From Bacteroidales bacterium (GTDB lineage Bacteria > Bacteroidota > Bacteroidia > Bacteroidales > Paludibacteraceae): 64,000 nt of DNA. Below the pieces are notes generated by a model. That model ran no database searches and was not told the origin of the DNA. It saw nothing but the letters and a program-made list of their open reading frames with translations. This document shows, piece by piece, positions 1 to 9,000 of this stretch (the first letter of the stretch is position 1; each line of letters starts with the position of its first letter). The translations under genes and the position numbers were made by a program. The DNA lies in the NCBI GenBank assembly GCA_015061115.1, contig SUXE01000010.1, positions 56,654 through 120,653 of the forward strand. Reading direction: 5' to 3'.

Positions 1-453
1 CGAACAACCCAAAAAAGTAAAATCACCAATTTCTGTGACATTCGCAGGAATTACGATATTTTTCAAACTCGAACAACGTTTAAACGCATATTTTCCAATA
101 CTTTCGACACTTTCAGGGATTTCGATGTTAGTTAATTCGTGACAATAACTGAACGCATTGTTTCCGATACTAGTGATAGTATATTCTTTTCCTCTAGTAA
201 ATACTTTTTCCGGAATGGATATATTTTTTGTTTGAGAAAGACTGCACTTACCTATTACAACGGTAGAATCAAATAAAAGCATAAATGTGGTATTAGAGTC
301 AGTTAAAACTGTATACTCTAAAGAAGTGTCTGGAGTCTCATTATCATCAGAAATAGTGCGTGCGAGAAACGAATACCAATTTATGCTTATTGGTATCAGT
401 AATGCAATTGAGGCAATTATTGCAATTGCTTTTATTCCTGGACTTGTTTTCAT
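1..453 (-). CDS. BspA-like leucine-rich repeat surface protein, 3' part missing
   Basis: Open for all 151 codons from an ATG at 453 to the window edge, so the C-terminus is missing. The N-terminus ([19 protein letters not shown]) is a signal peptide or anchor. From about residue 95 the protein enters LRR_5 repeats of the treponeme/Bacteroides BspA type; two consecutive units show the pattern [10 protein letters not shown], then [18 protein letters not shown], then [18 protein letters not shown]. Family members are surface-exposed and often bind host proteins or polymers. It follows the DUF4112 gene by 19 bp on the same strand and is probably the last visible gene of that operon. The domain call is firm; the ligand is unknown. 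Confidence 0.85.
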   Translation of the reverse strand, partial: MKTSPGIKAIAIIASIALLIPISINWYSFLARTISDDNETPDTSLEYTVLTDSNTTFMLLFDSTVVIGKCSLSQTKNISIPEKVFTRGKEYTITSIGNNAFSYCHELTNIEIPESVESIGKYAFKRCSSLKNIVIPANVTEIGDFTFLGCS

Positions 454-472
454 CGCTTTAATTATGAGTAAT

Positions 473-1063
473 CTATGAGAACAGTCCTGATAAATGATCC
501 CATACGTAGCCTGCAAATTGACCGACCAGCCAAATCACCAGACAGAGAAGAACCAATAATATCACTATCCACACCCCACATTTTGTGGCGTCTTTATTCA
601 CCTTTTTTTTGACATCCGCGTCTTCTTCTATGAATCCGTTCAATAATTTGTAATTCTTCTTGTGGCTCTTATGGAATATATCCCACACGTCTCCAAGAAT
701 AGGTATGGCTCCTATCAACATATCTACCAATGAATTATAGATTATGGCGAGGGTCAACGGGAGGGATTTTATCTTCGTGGCAGCCACGTATATGAATGGC
801 ACGGTCAGTGTCTGGCTGATGATGTCGCCTATTCCTCCTGGTATAATGCTGAGAATGGGATCCAGATAGAATGTGTCCATCCACTTGCAGATTTTGGTAC
901 ATGCGTTGTAGGTGGGATCTTTCTCCAACTTCTCTCGTTTCTCCCGTTTTTTACGTTCGATCTCCGCTCCTTTAGCCGCCGCTCTTTCTGCCTCCTGCTG
1001 TTCTTTGTCAAATATGTCTGCTCCTTTCTCTTGACGTCTGTGGCTGCTTGTATATTCTGTCAT
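473..1063 (-). CDS. DUF4112 family membrane protein
   Basis: 196 residues. Residues 1-50 are charged and Arg/Lys/Glu-rich, probably a cytoplasmic helix. The core around residues 60-140 carries the DUF4112 signature: a Pro-Gly-Gly-Ile-Gly-Asp turn ([11 protein letters not shown]), then an [19 protein letters not shown] motif. A strong transmembrane helix follows near residues 165-187 ([18 protein letters not shown]). The biochemical role of the family is unknown. It lies 42 bp downstream of the coiled-coil gene and 19 bp upstream of the leucine-rich-repeat gene, all on the minus strand, so co-transcription is likely. Confidence 0.8.
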   Translation of the reverse strand: MTEYTSSHRRQEKGADIFDKEQQEAERAAAKGAEIERKKREKREKLEKDPTYNACTKICKWMDTFYLDPILSIIPGGIGDIISQTLTVPFIYVAATKIKSLPLTLAIIYNSLVDMLIGAIPILGDVWDIFHKSHKKNYKLLNGFIEEDADVKKKVNKDATKCGVWIVILLVLLCLVIWLVGQFAGYVWDHLSGLFS

Positions 1064-1105
1064 ATGTGTTACCTACATTAATTCCCTACGGGAAAGATGG
1101 TGGGA

Positions 1106-3166
1106 TTAGATGGTTATTGTTAGGGTTCCGTTGATGAAGTTGTTGAACTCTTCTTCGCTTGCAAATGTTTTGCCTCTTTCCGTCAGCTTGATCAACGCTT
1201 TCTTCCTTGCTTCCGCATCAGGCGCTGTGTTTATCTCTTTGAGCACATTGCCGAGCACATCCGCTTTGGCATCTGTTTTAGCCATTTGTGAATTGAACTC
1301 TTCTTGTATCTTCTCCAACTCTTTGTCGTAGATCTCGCTTGACACTTGGTTCTGTTCTTTCAACGCTTCCAACGATATCAGTGCGTCGGTTAGCTTTAGA
1401 CTCTCCGCATAAACTTTCTTCATTTCGGCAAGTTCCTGCTCGTTGAACTCTTTAGCCATATGGTTTTTCACGTCTTCCTTCAGATCAGGAGCCACTTCAT
1501 TGACAAGATCTTTGAAGTTTGCCACGGCGTTTTTGATGTCTTCAGGAAGTTCGTTGGAATGGAACGTGTCGATATTGATTGCTTTGATGCTCTTGGTGTC
1601 GAGTCCGCTCTCAAGAATCTCTTTGCCGACGTGGAGCATTCTGATGATGTCCTCCAAATGGGAAGCAAGTTTTTTCTTCATGTCCGTGTCGACGGAGATG
1701 GTCTTCAAGATTTTGTCTGTCAGCTCTTTTTGTTTCGCTTTAAGTTGGGTCAGCTTCTCTTCTGCCTCACGTCTAGCGTCATCTTGATAATTCAGATCTT
1801 GTCCATACACCGCTTCGTCGACTATGGCATTCTCATACTCTTTCACCAGATTGCCATAGACTCCCTTCCATTTGAACATCTTTTGGCTGTATTTCTTGTC
1901 TGCCGAACCGAATGTCAGCACATTGACAATAACTGACGGTTTGCTTGGTCGCAGACTTTTGGCATTCTCGTAGTCATCCTTCTTCTCTGTTATGACCTCT
2001 TGACAATGTTCCAATTGCTCACCGTAGTAAATGAGGTTGTTCTTGTGGTCGTTGAGCTGTTCCGACACGACGCGTATCTCATCCATCACATTGTCTCTCT
2101 CCTTCACCAGTTCAGCCACACCTGCCTTGGCATACAGTGTGGAAACCATCTGCTCAAACTCGGCAGAAAGGAGTTTGCCGCTGAACTTGAAATATGCGTC
2201 TGCCTTAGGTATGTAAAGGTCGTTGATGGTCTTGTACACCGTCGCCAAACGGGAATAATCACACTTGATATTTGTGACGTCTTTCTTGATATTCATCTTG
2301 AAAGCCTCGAGGTCGGATTTCATTCTGACGGTTTTCTCGGAAGCGTCAAGATAATGTTTGATCGCTTCTACCGCCGCGATTGCGACCGCACCTTTTCTGC
2401 CCAACGCATTGCCACCTTGTGAGGCAATCATCACGGAATTCGAGAATCCGTCGCTGATCTCCGACATCATCACCGAGCAGTTTTCCGACAGCAGGTCGTA
2501 TTGCAGTTTGACTTTTTCAAACATCTGTGCGGTGTCGAGATATTCGATTGAGTCAAAATCGAAAAGAGATGGAGCGACGCGTTTGATGGAATCGCCGTAG
2601 AAATCCACAAGCATCTGGGCATATTTCTCGTAGACGTGGAGTATCTCTGTACGTAGGTCGACAAACTCGTGAGTCACCTCTTTCACACCAGACTTAGCCT
2701 CATCATAGACATTTACGAGTTGACCGTATAGTTCAACAGCCTGTGTCGCCTCCTTCTTCACATTCTCAATACCTTTGGTGCCCATGATGATGCTCATCAG
2801 ACTGTTTATTTCTGATGTTACAGCCTCCGACATCTTAGTCTTCAGCATATTATCAAGCACCGTCAACGCATTTTCTCCATCTTTCAGATCTTTCGACAAT
2901 GCGTTGAAATATTCTTCATTATTTCCTGTAGTGATGAGTTGACGCAATTCATAATCATCAACGACAGAAGAATCATTGTCGTTGTTGACGAAAGTGGACT
3001 TTATCAAAGGATCCTTGCCATAATAGTTGTAAGCTTCCCATACAAGGCGGCTGACTTCCAAAGAATCAGTCATTTGCAGATCATAAGCGACGTCGGCACG
3101 AGTGCGTTTGCTGCCCTTCGCCTCAACTGCTATCTCTTTGATTTTTTTATAAATTGCTTCACTCAT
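1106..3166 (-). CDS. large coiled-coil protein of unknown function
   Basis: 686 residues with no signal peptide and no clear transmembrane segment. The sequence is Lys/Glu/Ala-rich and heptad-like over most of its length, especially about residues 100-200, 350-500 and 560-670, so long coiled coils are expected. Residues 12-60 look globular. No catalytic motif was recognised. It sits 22 bp after a DUF975-like membrane protein and 42 bp before a DUF4112 membrane protein, suggesting a cytoplasmic partner of two membrane proteins (inference). It could be a scaffold or toxin-like helical protein; function is not assignable. Confidence 0.75.
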   Translation of the reverse strand: MSEAIYKKIKEIAVEAKGSKRTRADVAYDLQMTDSLEVSRLVWEAYNYYGKDPLIKSTFVNNDNDSSVVDDYELRQLITTGNNEEYFNALSKDLKDGENALTVLDNMLKTKMSEAVTSEINSLMSIIMGTKGIENVKKEATQAVELYGQLVNVYDEAKSGVKEVTHEFVDLRTEILHVYEKYAQMLVDFYGDSIKRVAPSLFDFDSIEYLDTAQMFEKVKLQYDLLSENCSVMMSEISDGFSNSVMIASQGGNALGRKGAVAIAAVEAIKHYLDASEKTVRMKSDLEAFKMNIKKDVTNIKCDYSRLATVYKTINDLYIPKADAYFKFSGKLLSAEFEQMVSTLYAKAGVAELVKERDNVMDEIRVVSEQLNDHKNNLIYYGEQLEHCQEVITEKKDDYENAKSLRPSKPSVIVNVLTFGSADKKYSQKMFKWKGVYGNLVKEYENAIVDEAVYGQDLNYQDDARREAEEKLTQLKAKQKELTDKILKTISVDTDMKKKLASHLEDIIRMLHVGKEILESGLDTKSIKAINIDTFHSNELPEDIKNAVANFKDLVNEVAPDLKEDVKNHMAKEFNEQELAEMKKVYAESLKLTDALISLEALKEQNQVSSEIYDKELEKIQEEFNSQMAKTDAKADVLGNVLKEINTAPDAEARKKALIKLTERGKTFASEEEFNNFINGTLTITI

Positions 3167-3188
3167 ATCTGTTATCGTTTATTAAACG

Positions 3189-4232
3189 TCAATATTTAGG
3201 CATATATCTTTGTTCGTACGGAATTTCAGGCTCGTCCTTCTTATCTTCCTTCTTTTCCTCCTCATTCGTTGTGTTTTCTTTGTTCTCCTCAGAATCAGAA
3301 GACTCCACGATGGCAGGAGTGTTTTCTTGGCTGTTTTGAGCATTGTCGTCGTATCCTGTCAATTCAGAATATAACACAGAGAATGGAAGAATCATTCTTG
3401 TTTGGACAAAGGCACTAAGTAAGAGTACGATAATCATATAGACAAAAAGGAAAGTCAAGCCAAACGAAGATGCTGGCAAATTAGTAAAATCATATCCAGC
3501 TCCTGCAGCCGCTATTCCTCCGATAAGTGCTCCCATAGACACAAATATGAGGGCTATAAACAACACAAAAATAATTGCGAATGCTGGCAATATAGCACGC
3601 AACATTATCTTGAACATTGTCCATTTATAGCCTTTCGATAATTCTGAACTTTTATTGATGATTTCTTTATCTGTAAAGTTAGGATTATCATTGTGGACAA
3701 ATGGAACAAATAAGAATTCAAAAGTTTTATAGATGTATATTATAACAAGGGCCATCATACTCAATGAAGCTATTCCTCCATATTGGGATGATTGGGCCAA
3801 ATCATCATATTCCATAAAATTTTTAAATATGCATATCAGATAGATAGCCAAAGGGATAGCAATGTAAGTCAATATTTTTAATGCTATTTTGAGTTCTAAA
3901 ACTATATATCTTTTAATGTTGTTTTTGAATTTCTCAATCATCACATCCAATGGCGACTCATTGGAGATATGCATCTGTCGCAATCCTACCACACAGGCAA
4001 ACAAGAGAGGAGAGAACACGCAAAATGCCCACGCAAAAGAGATAATATAAAAGAGAACTGTAGCAGAAGACAAAGGAAGCGATTGTGTTGTGGTGTCTAT
4101 AAAAAAAAGTTGTAAGAATGATGGTACCATTGTCACTGCCATTGCTACCATACATGCACTTAAAGCGCTTCCCCATTTTCCAGAAAGAGCCATCTTGCCC
4201 TCTCCCATGTAGATTGAACTTGATTTTGCCAT
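3189..4232 (-). CDS. DUF975-like polytopic membrane protein
   Basis: 347 residues. At least five hydrophobic helices are visible (about residues 25-45, 58-82, 110-135, 150-170, 210-245 and 255-285). The segment DKEIINKSSELSKGYKWTMF followed by a long hydrophobic stretch resembles the DUF975 pattern 'S..lmkG.k..lf.l'. The C-terminal 60 residues are an acidic, Glu/Asn/Lys-rich, probably disordered cytoplasmic tail. It is the first gene of a minus-strand operon; a TAATTTTG -7 box lies 26 bp upstream. The family is often described as integral membrane proteins of unknown role; assignment is moderate. Confidence 0.65.
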   Translation of the reverse strand: MAKSSSIYMGEGKMALSGKWGSALSACMVAMAVTMVPSFLQLFFIDTTTQSLPLSSATVLFYIISFAWAFCVFSPLLFACVVGLRQMHISNESPLDVMIEKFKNNIKRYIVLELKIALKILTYIAIPLAIYLICIFKNFMEYDDLAQSSQYGGIASLSMMALVIIYIYKTFEFLFVPFVHNDNPNFTDKEIINKSSELSKGYKWTMFKIMLRAILPAFAIIFVLFIALIFVSMGALIGGIAAAGAGYDFTNLPASSFGLTFLFVYMIIVLLLSAFVQTRMILPFSVLYSELTGYDDNAQNSQENTPAIVESSDSEENKENTTNEEEKKEDKKDEPEIPYEQRYMPKY

Positions 4233-4257
4233 TTTACCTTAGTATTGATATTTTTTT

Positions 4258-4265
4258 CAAAATTA
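4258..4265 (-). promoter_or_regulatory. Bacteroidetes -7 box for the DUF975/coiled-coil/DUF4112/LRR operon
   Basis: The minus strand reads TAATTTTG, matching TAnnTTTG, 26 bp before the ATG at 4232. No convincing -33 TTTG was found at the expected spacing. Confidence 0.45.
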
Positions 4266-4383
4266 AATAATTTCTTGGATTCTCTTTTATAAGCTATTTA
4301 GATTTGATAAAAAGAATTTATGGCACTGCAGTATTGCTCTTAACAATCCTCTGTTTTAGTGACTTAATTTTTATGATTTGTGT

Positions 4384-4391
4384 TAATTTTG
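4384..4391 (+). promoter_or_regulatory. Bacteroidetes -7 box for menD
   Basis: TAATTTTG matches the TAnnTTTG consensus and lies 21 bp before the menD ATG. The -33 element is not clear. Confidence 0.45.
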
Positions 4392-4412
4392 TACTCATAA
4401 TCAAAAAATAAA

Positions 4413-6047
4413 ATGGCGTACTCGGTAAAGAAACATATTCAGCAGCTGATATACCTGCTAAAAATCCATTCCTTCACAGACGTTGTGGTGTGTCCAGGCA
4501 GTCGCAACATGCCAATAGTGGAATCGATGTGTTGCGGTGATTTCAATGTGCACAGGGCATTGGATGAGCGAAGCGCGGGATTCATGACTCTTGGTTTGGC
4601 GCAGACAGGTAGGAAGGTGGCTGTATGTGTCACGAGTGGAAGTGCGGTGGCCAATCTGTTGCCGGCATTGGTTGAGGCTCAATATCAAGGGATTGGTATG
4701 GCTGTTGTCACTGCCGACCGTCCGAAGGAGATGATCGGTCAGATGATGGGACAGACGATGTGGCAGACATCGGCGTTGGCGTCGGCTGTGAAATATAGCG
4801 TCGACGTGGAGGATGACGAGAGTGCCGACGGCATGTGGTTTGCCAACCGTGAGATTAACGCAGCGTTGAATATTGCGTATGCAGGGCAGAAAGGTCCGGT
4901 GCAGATCAATATGCAGATCAAAGAGCCGTTTTTCGAGTGCACTGTCGAGACGCTTCCTGAATGCAGAAAAATATCCCTTATTGAAGACGACGTTTTGTTT
5001 GGCAGCTCCATGCGACAACTGTGGGAAGAGTCCAAGCGACCATTGGTGATGTTTGGCCAATATGACGGAATAAATCCATCGTACATTGATGCCTTCATCC
5101 GTCTCGGAGTACCATTTTACACAGAGGTATTGTCAAATATAGAATATTTTGCATCACATGTAGAGACGCACGGACGTGCGTGTCAGACGAATAATAATCG
5201 CATTCCAGACGACAAAATAGAAAAGTATAATCCTGATTTTGTGATATATATCGGGGGACATATCGTCAGCAAGGTTGCAAAAGCGGCAATCACAAAAATC
5301 AAACCACAGACAGTTGTGCGCGTGTCAAAATCAATGGAATTCGCCGACACATTCAAATGCATGACACATTTGTTTGTGGATAACCGTAGAGACGTAGCGT
5401 GCTACGTCTCAGTCTCGGACAATGCGTGCAACGTCACGGACAAGGAATGGATGATTTGTAGTAGAGACGTAGCGCGCTACGTCTCTACGATTATCCACAC
5501 ACCGATGGATGCCACAAAATATCCGTCGGTCTACAGTGATTTTCTCAACCATATCGCACCGTCTTCACAGATTTTCCTTGCCAATTCCACAACTGTCCGA
5601 GCCATCGATTACGCCTATTGGAATATGCCGGAGGCACAGGCCAAGCGACCACGATTCTTTTGCAACCGTGGTGTGAACGGAATAGAGGGAAGCATGTCGG
5701 CAGCCATCGGATATGCAGGTGGAGTGGGGAACAGTCCCGTCTACCTTGTGATTGGAGATTTGAGTTTCTTCTATGACGTCAGCAGTTTGTGGAGTGTGGC
5801 AGACACCAATCTGAGAATCCTTCTTGTGAACGACGGAAAAGGAAGCATCTTCACCAAGCTTGCGATGAAACAGACGGAAGCTGTGAAGAATTACGTCGCG
5901 GAAAGCCATGATTTCAAGGCGGAAGGCATTTGCGAGTCGTACAGAATCGATTATAAAAGAGTGGAGGATGGAGATATTCCGTCTACAATATGGGAATGGT
6001 ATTTCAGCGAAACGTCAGGAGCGAGATTGCTGGAGGTAATTGTGTGA
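4413..6047 (+). CDS. menD: 2-succinyl-5-enolpyruvyl-6-hydroxy-3-cyclohexene-1-carboxylate synthase (MenD)
   Basis: ThDP enzyme that joins 2-oxoglutarate (as succinic semialdehyde-ThDP) to isochorismate, the committed step of menaquinone synthesis. 544 residues, near the usual family length. Visible motifs: CPGSRNMPIVES near residue 27, DERSAGFMTLGLA, VTSGSAVANLLPALVEA and TADRP in the N-terminal domain, IYIGGHIVSK in the middle, and the ThDP/Mg site GDLSFFYD followed by LLVNDGKGSIF in the C-terminal domain. Three dispersed palindromic repeats lie in frame (5160-5184, 5386-5410, 5461-5488) and encode VETHGRAC, RRDVACYVS and SRDVARYVS. No other men gene is adjacent. The next gene starts 47 bp downstream. 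Confidence 0.95.
   Translation: MAYSVKKHIQQLIYLLKIHSFTDVVVCPGSRNMPIVESMCCGDFNVHRALDERSAGFMTLGLAQTGRKVAVCVTSGSAVANLLPALVEAQYQGIGMAVVTADRPKEMIGQMMGQTMWQTSALASAVKYSVDVEDDESADGMWFANREINAALNIAYAGQKGPVQINMQIKEPFFECTVETLPECRKISLIEDDVLFGSSMRQLWEESKRPLVMFGQYDGINPSYIDAFIRLGVPFYTEVLSNIEYFASHVETHGRACQTNNNRIPDDKIEKYNPDFVIYIGGHIVSKVAKAAITKIKPQTVVRVSKSMEFADTFKCMTHLFVDNRRDVACYVSVSDNACNVTDKEWMICSRDVARYVSTIIHTPMDATKYPSVYSDFLNHIAPSSQIFLANSTTVRAIDYAYWNMPEAQAKRPRFFCNRGVNGIEGSMSAAIGYAGGVGNSPVYLVIGDLSFFYDVSSLWSVADTNLRILLVNDGKGSIFTKLAMKQTEAVKNYVAESHDFKAEGICESYRIDYKRVEDGDIPSTIWEWYFSETSGARLLEVIV
5160..5184 (+). repeat. dispersed palindromic repeat (GTAGAGACG family) inside menD, copy 1
   Basis: Contains GTAGAGACGCACGGACGTGC with the palindromic core ACGCAC-GGAC-GTGCGT. 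The same unit occurs in intergenic DNA at 18266, 18367, 18467, 30641 and 39199. Here it is read as protein, so it is an intragenic insertion of a genome-wide repeat family. Confidence 0.75.
5386..5410 (+). repeat. dispersed palindromic repeat (GTAGAGACG family) inside menD, copy 2
   Basis: Starts GTAGAGACGTAGCG and continues with the near-perfect reverse complement. It differs from copy 1 in its core (GTAGC/GCTAC rather than GCACG). It is translated in frame as part of RRDVACYVSV. Confidence 0.75.
5461..5488 (+). repeat. dispersed palindromic repeat (GTAGAGACG family) inside menD, copy 3
   Basis: A perfect 28-bp palindrome whose left half is GTAGAGACGTAGCG and right half is its exact reverse complement. 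It begins 75 bp after copy 2 and is translated as RDVARYVST in the same phase as copy 2. Confidence 0.8.
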
Positions 6048-6094
6048 TGAAGGTAATGCTAATAATAAAACAAAAACATAAAATTATTATAACA

Positions 6095-9000
6095 ATGAAA
6101 AAAAGTTTATTTAGTATTTTCTTGTTTTTGTCCTGCCTGTTTTCTACTTATGCGGAAAATCTTGGTTTTGTGGCAGAATACGGAAGATTGAAACTAGTTG
6201 GCAACCAGCTTAGTTCAGAAAAGGGAGATGCGATCCAGTTGAGGGGTATTAACACTGGCGTCATCGGAGAGGATGCGTGTCTTTACAGAAACACATTCAA
6301 GACTATTAAGGAATGGGGATTGAGTTCAGTCAGACTTAACTATTCTCCATACACACATTCGGCAGAGAATGTCGCAAGACTAAAGTCGTATATTGACATC
6401 TGTGCCGAACTTGGACTTTATGCTATTGTTGATTGGCATATCATCGAACATATGGGCAACTCTGGTGATCCAATGGACTTCATCAATGAAGCAACAGAGT
6501 TCTTTGACGAGATCTCTACTTATACAAAAGAAAAAGGTTATATGCATGTGATTTATGATATATGCAATGAGCCGAGTCTTGTAGCCTGGAAAGAAATAAA
6601 GGGATATGCCGAAGAAATCCTGCCTATTATCGAGACTAATGATCCAGGAGCCATCGTGATCGTCGGAACTGCATATTGGTGTCAAAAGATAATAGAACCT
6701 GTAGCTGATCCGATTAATGCTGATGACTACAATCTTGGCATCATGTATTCGTTCCATTATTATGCATGCAGCCATTACAGTTTGCTTGGAGATCTTAGAG
6801 TGAGTATGAAATCAATACCTGTATATGTGTCTGAATGGACAAGTGGAAAGTTTGATCTCGATAACGACAATGCATGTGACGCCAATTCTGATTACCTGCT
6901 TTCAACACTCGATTCAAATATAGCCAATAGTCAGATTGTCAGCTGGAACTATTGGTCGTGGGGCGATACAGGAATCTGGAAGAACTGTGCGGACGGAGTT
7001 TACCAGGAGAACCTTACTGGGACAGGCAAATACCTTGTCAATCTGCTAAATGTCACTCTAGATTCCAAACCAGCCGAGTCGGAATATGTGGCAAACTTCA
7101 AGGAGTACGGAAGATTGAAACTAGTCGGCATCCAACTTAGTTCGGAAAAGGGAGACGCTATCCAGTTGAAGGGTATCTGCACCGGTGTCATCGGAGAGGA
7201 TGCATGTCTTGACAAAAACACATTCAAGACTATTAAAGAATGGGGATTGAGTTCAGTCAGACTAAACTATTCTCCATACACACATTCGGAAGAGAATGTC
7301 GCAAGACTGAAGTCATATATCGACATCTGTGCCGAACTTGGACTTTATGCTATTGTTGATTGGCATATCATCGAACTTATGGGCAACTCTGGTGATCCAA
7401 TGGACTTCATCAATGAAGCAACAGAGTTCTTTGAAGAGATCACCGCTTATGTAAAAGAGAAAGGATACATGCATGTCCTTTATGATATTTGCAACGAGCC
7501 AAGTAAGGTAAAATGGGAAAAGATAAAGGAATATGCCGAAGAGATCCTGCCTATTATCGAGACTAATGATCCGGGTGCCATCGTGATCGTCGGAACTGCA
7601 TATTGGTGTCAAAACATAAAAGAACCAATAGCTAATCCTATTAATGCTTACGACTATAATCTTGGCATCATGTATTCGTTCCATTATTCAGCTTGTAGCC
7701 ATTACTTTTTGCTTGGAGATCTTAGAGTGAGTGTGAAATCGATACCTGTATTTGTGTCTAACTGGACAAGTGGAATGTTTAATCTCGATAACGACACTGC
7801 ATGTGACCTCAATTCTGATGATATGCTTGCAATACTCGACGCAGGTACAACTAATGGCCAGCTTGTCAGCTGGTGCTATTGGTCGTGGGGCAATACAGGA
7901 ATCTGGAAGAATTGTGGGGATGGAATCTATAAAGAGAACCTTACTGGAACTGGCAATTACCTTGTCAAGCTGCTAAATGTCACTCTGGATTCCAAACCGG
8001 TCGTGTCGGAATATGTGGTAAACTTCAAGGAATATGGTAGATTGAAACTAGTCGGCAGACAGCTTTGTTCAGAAAAGGGCGATACTGTCCAGTTGAAAGG
8101 ATTCAACACAGGAGTTATTGGCAAAGACATCTATGAGTGTCTTGACAGGGGTGCTTTCCAGACAATGAAAGGATGGGGATGCAAATCTGTAAGATTGAAT
8201 TATTCGCCTTATATTAACTTAAGTGAAAATCTAAAGGTAATAAAATCGTATATTGACATCTGTGCGGAGTTGGGATTGTATGTAATTGTCGACTGGCATA
8301 TATTCGAGGAGGGAGAAACCAGATCTGGCAATCCATTGGACTACATCAGTGAAGCAACAGAGTTCTTTGACATTATCTCTACTTATGTAAAAGAGGAAGG
8401 ATATATGCATGTCCTTTATGATATCTGTAATGAGCCAAGTGGTGTAGATTGGAAGGATATAAAGAATTATGCGGCTGAGATTCTTCCTGTCATTGAATCA
8501 AACGATCCAGGTGCTATTGTCATTGTCGGAACGGCTAATTGGAGTCAACAGATTTACGAGGCTTCTCTAAGTCCGATAAGTGCAAAGGACTACGACCTTG
8601 GCATCATGTATTCGTTCCATTATTCAGCTTGTAACCATGCTGATTTACTTGCAAATCTTAAAAATGCTTTGGTATCAGTTCCAGTATTTATATCAGCGTG
8701 GAGCTGTTCAGACTATACTTATCAGCCAGACAAAGTATGCGAGACAGAATCAAATCTTTTGCTTAATATAATCAGTAAATACGGCAAAGTGGCTGTCAGC
8801 TGGAACTATTGGGCATGGGCTGGAGAGACAGGTATCTGGAAAAAGTGTGAAAATCGTAAATACAAAGAGGATTTGACTAAAACGGGAGAATTCATTACCA
8901 ATTTGTTGAATGTCAATCTTAAGTCAAAACCTATTGTATATAAATGGGAAGAGAATTTCGCAGAGTTTGGTAGATTGAATACTCAATCAGGTCATGACTT

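Noticed and set aside
1110-2600. Several plus-strand frames of 80-160 codons
   Set aside because: Antisense shadows of the 686-residue coiled-coil gene, whose composition keeps other frames open.
5990-6094. Extension of the GH5 reading frame upstream into the end of menD
   Set aside because: The extra 35 residues overlap menD and hide the signal peptide; the ATG at 6095 gives a perfect signal sequence.
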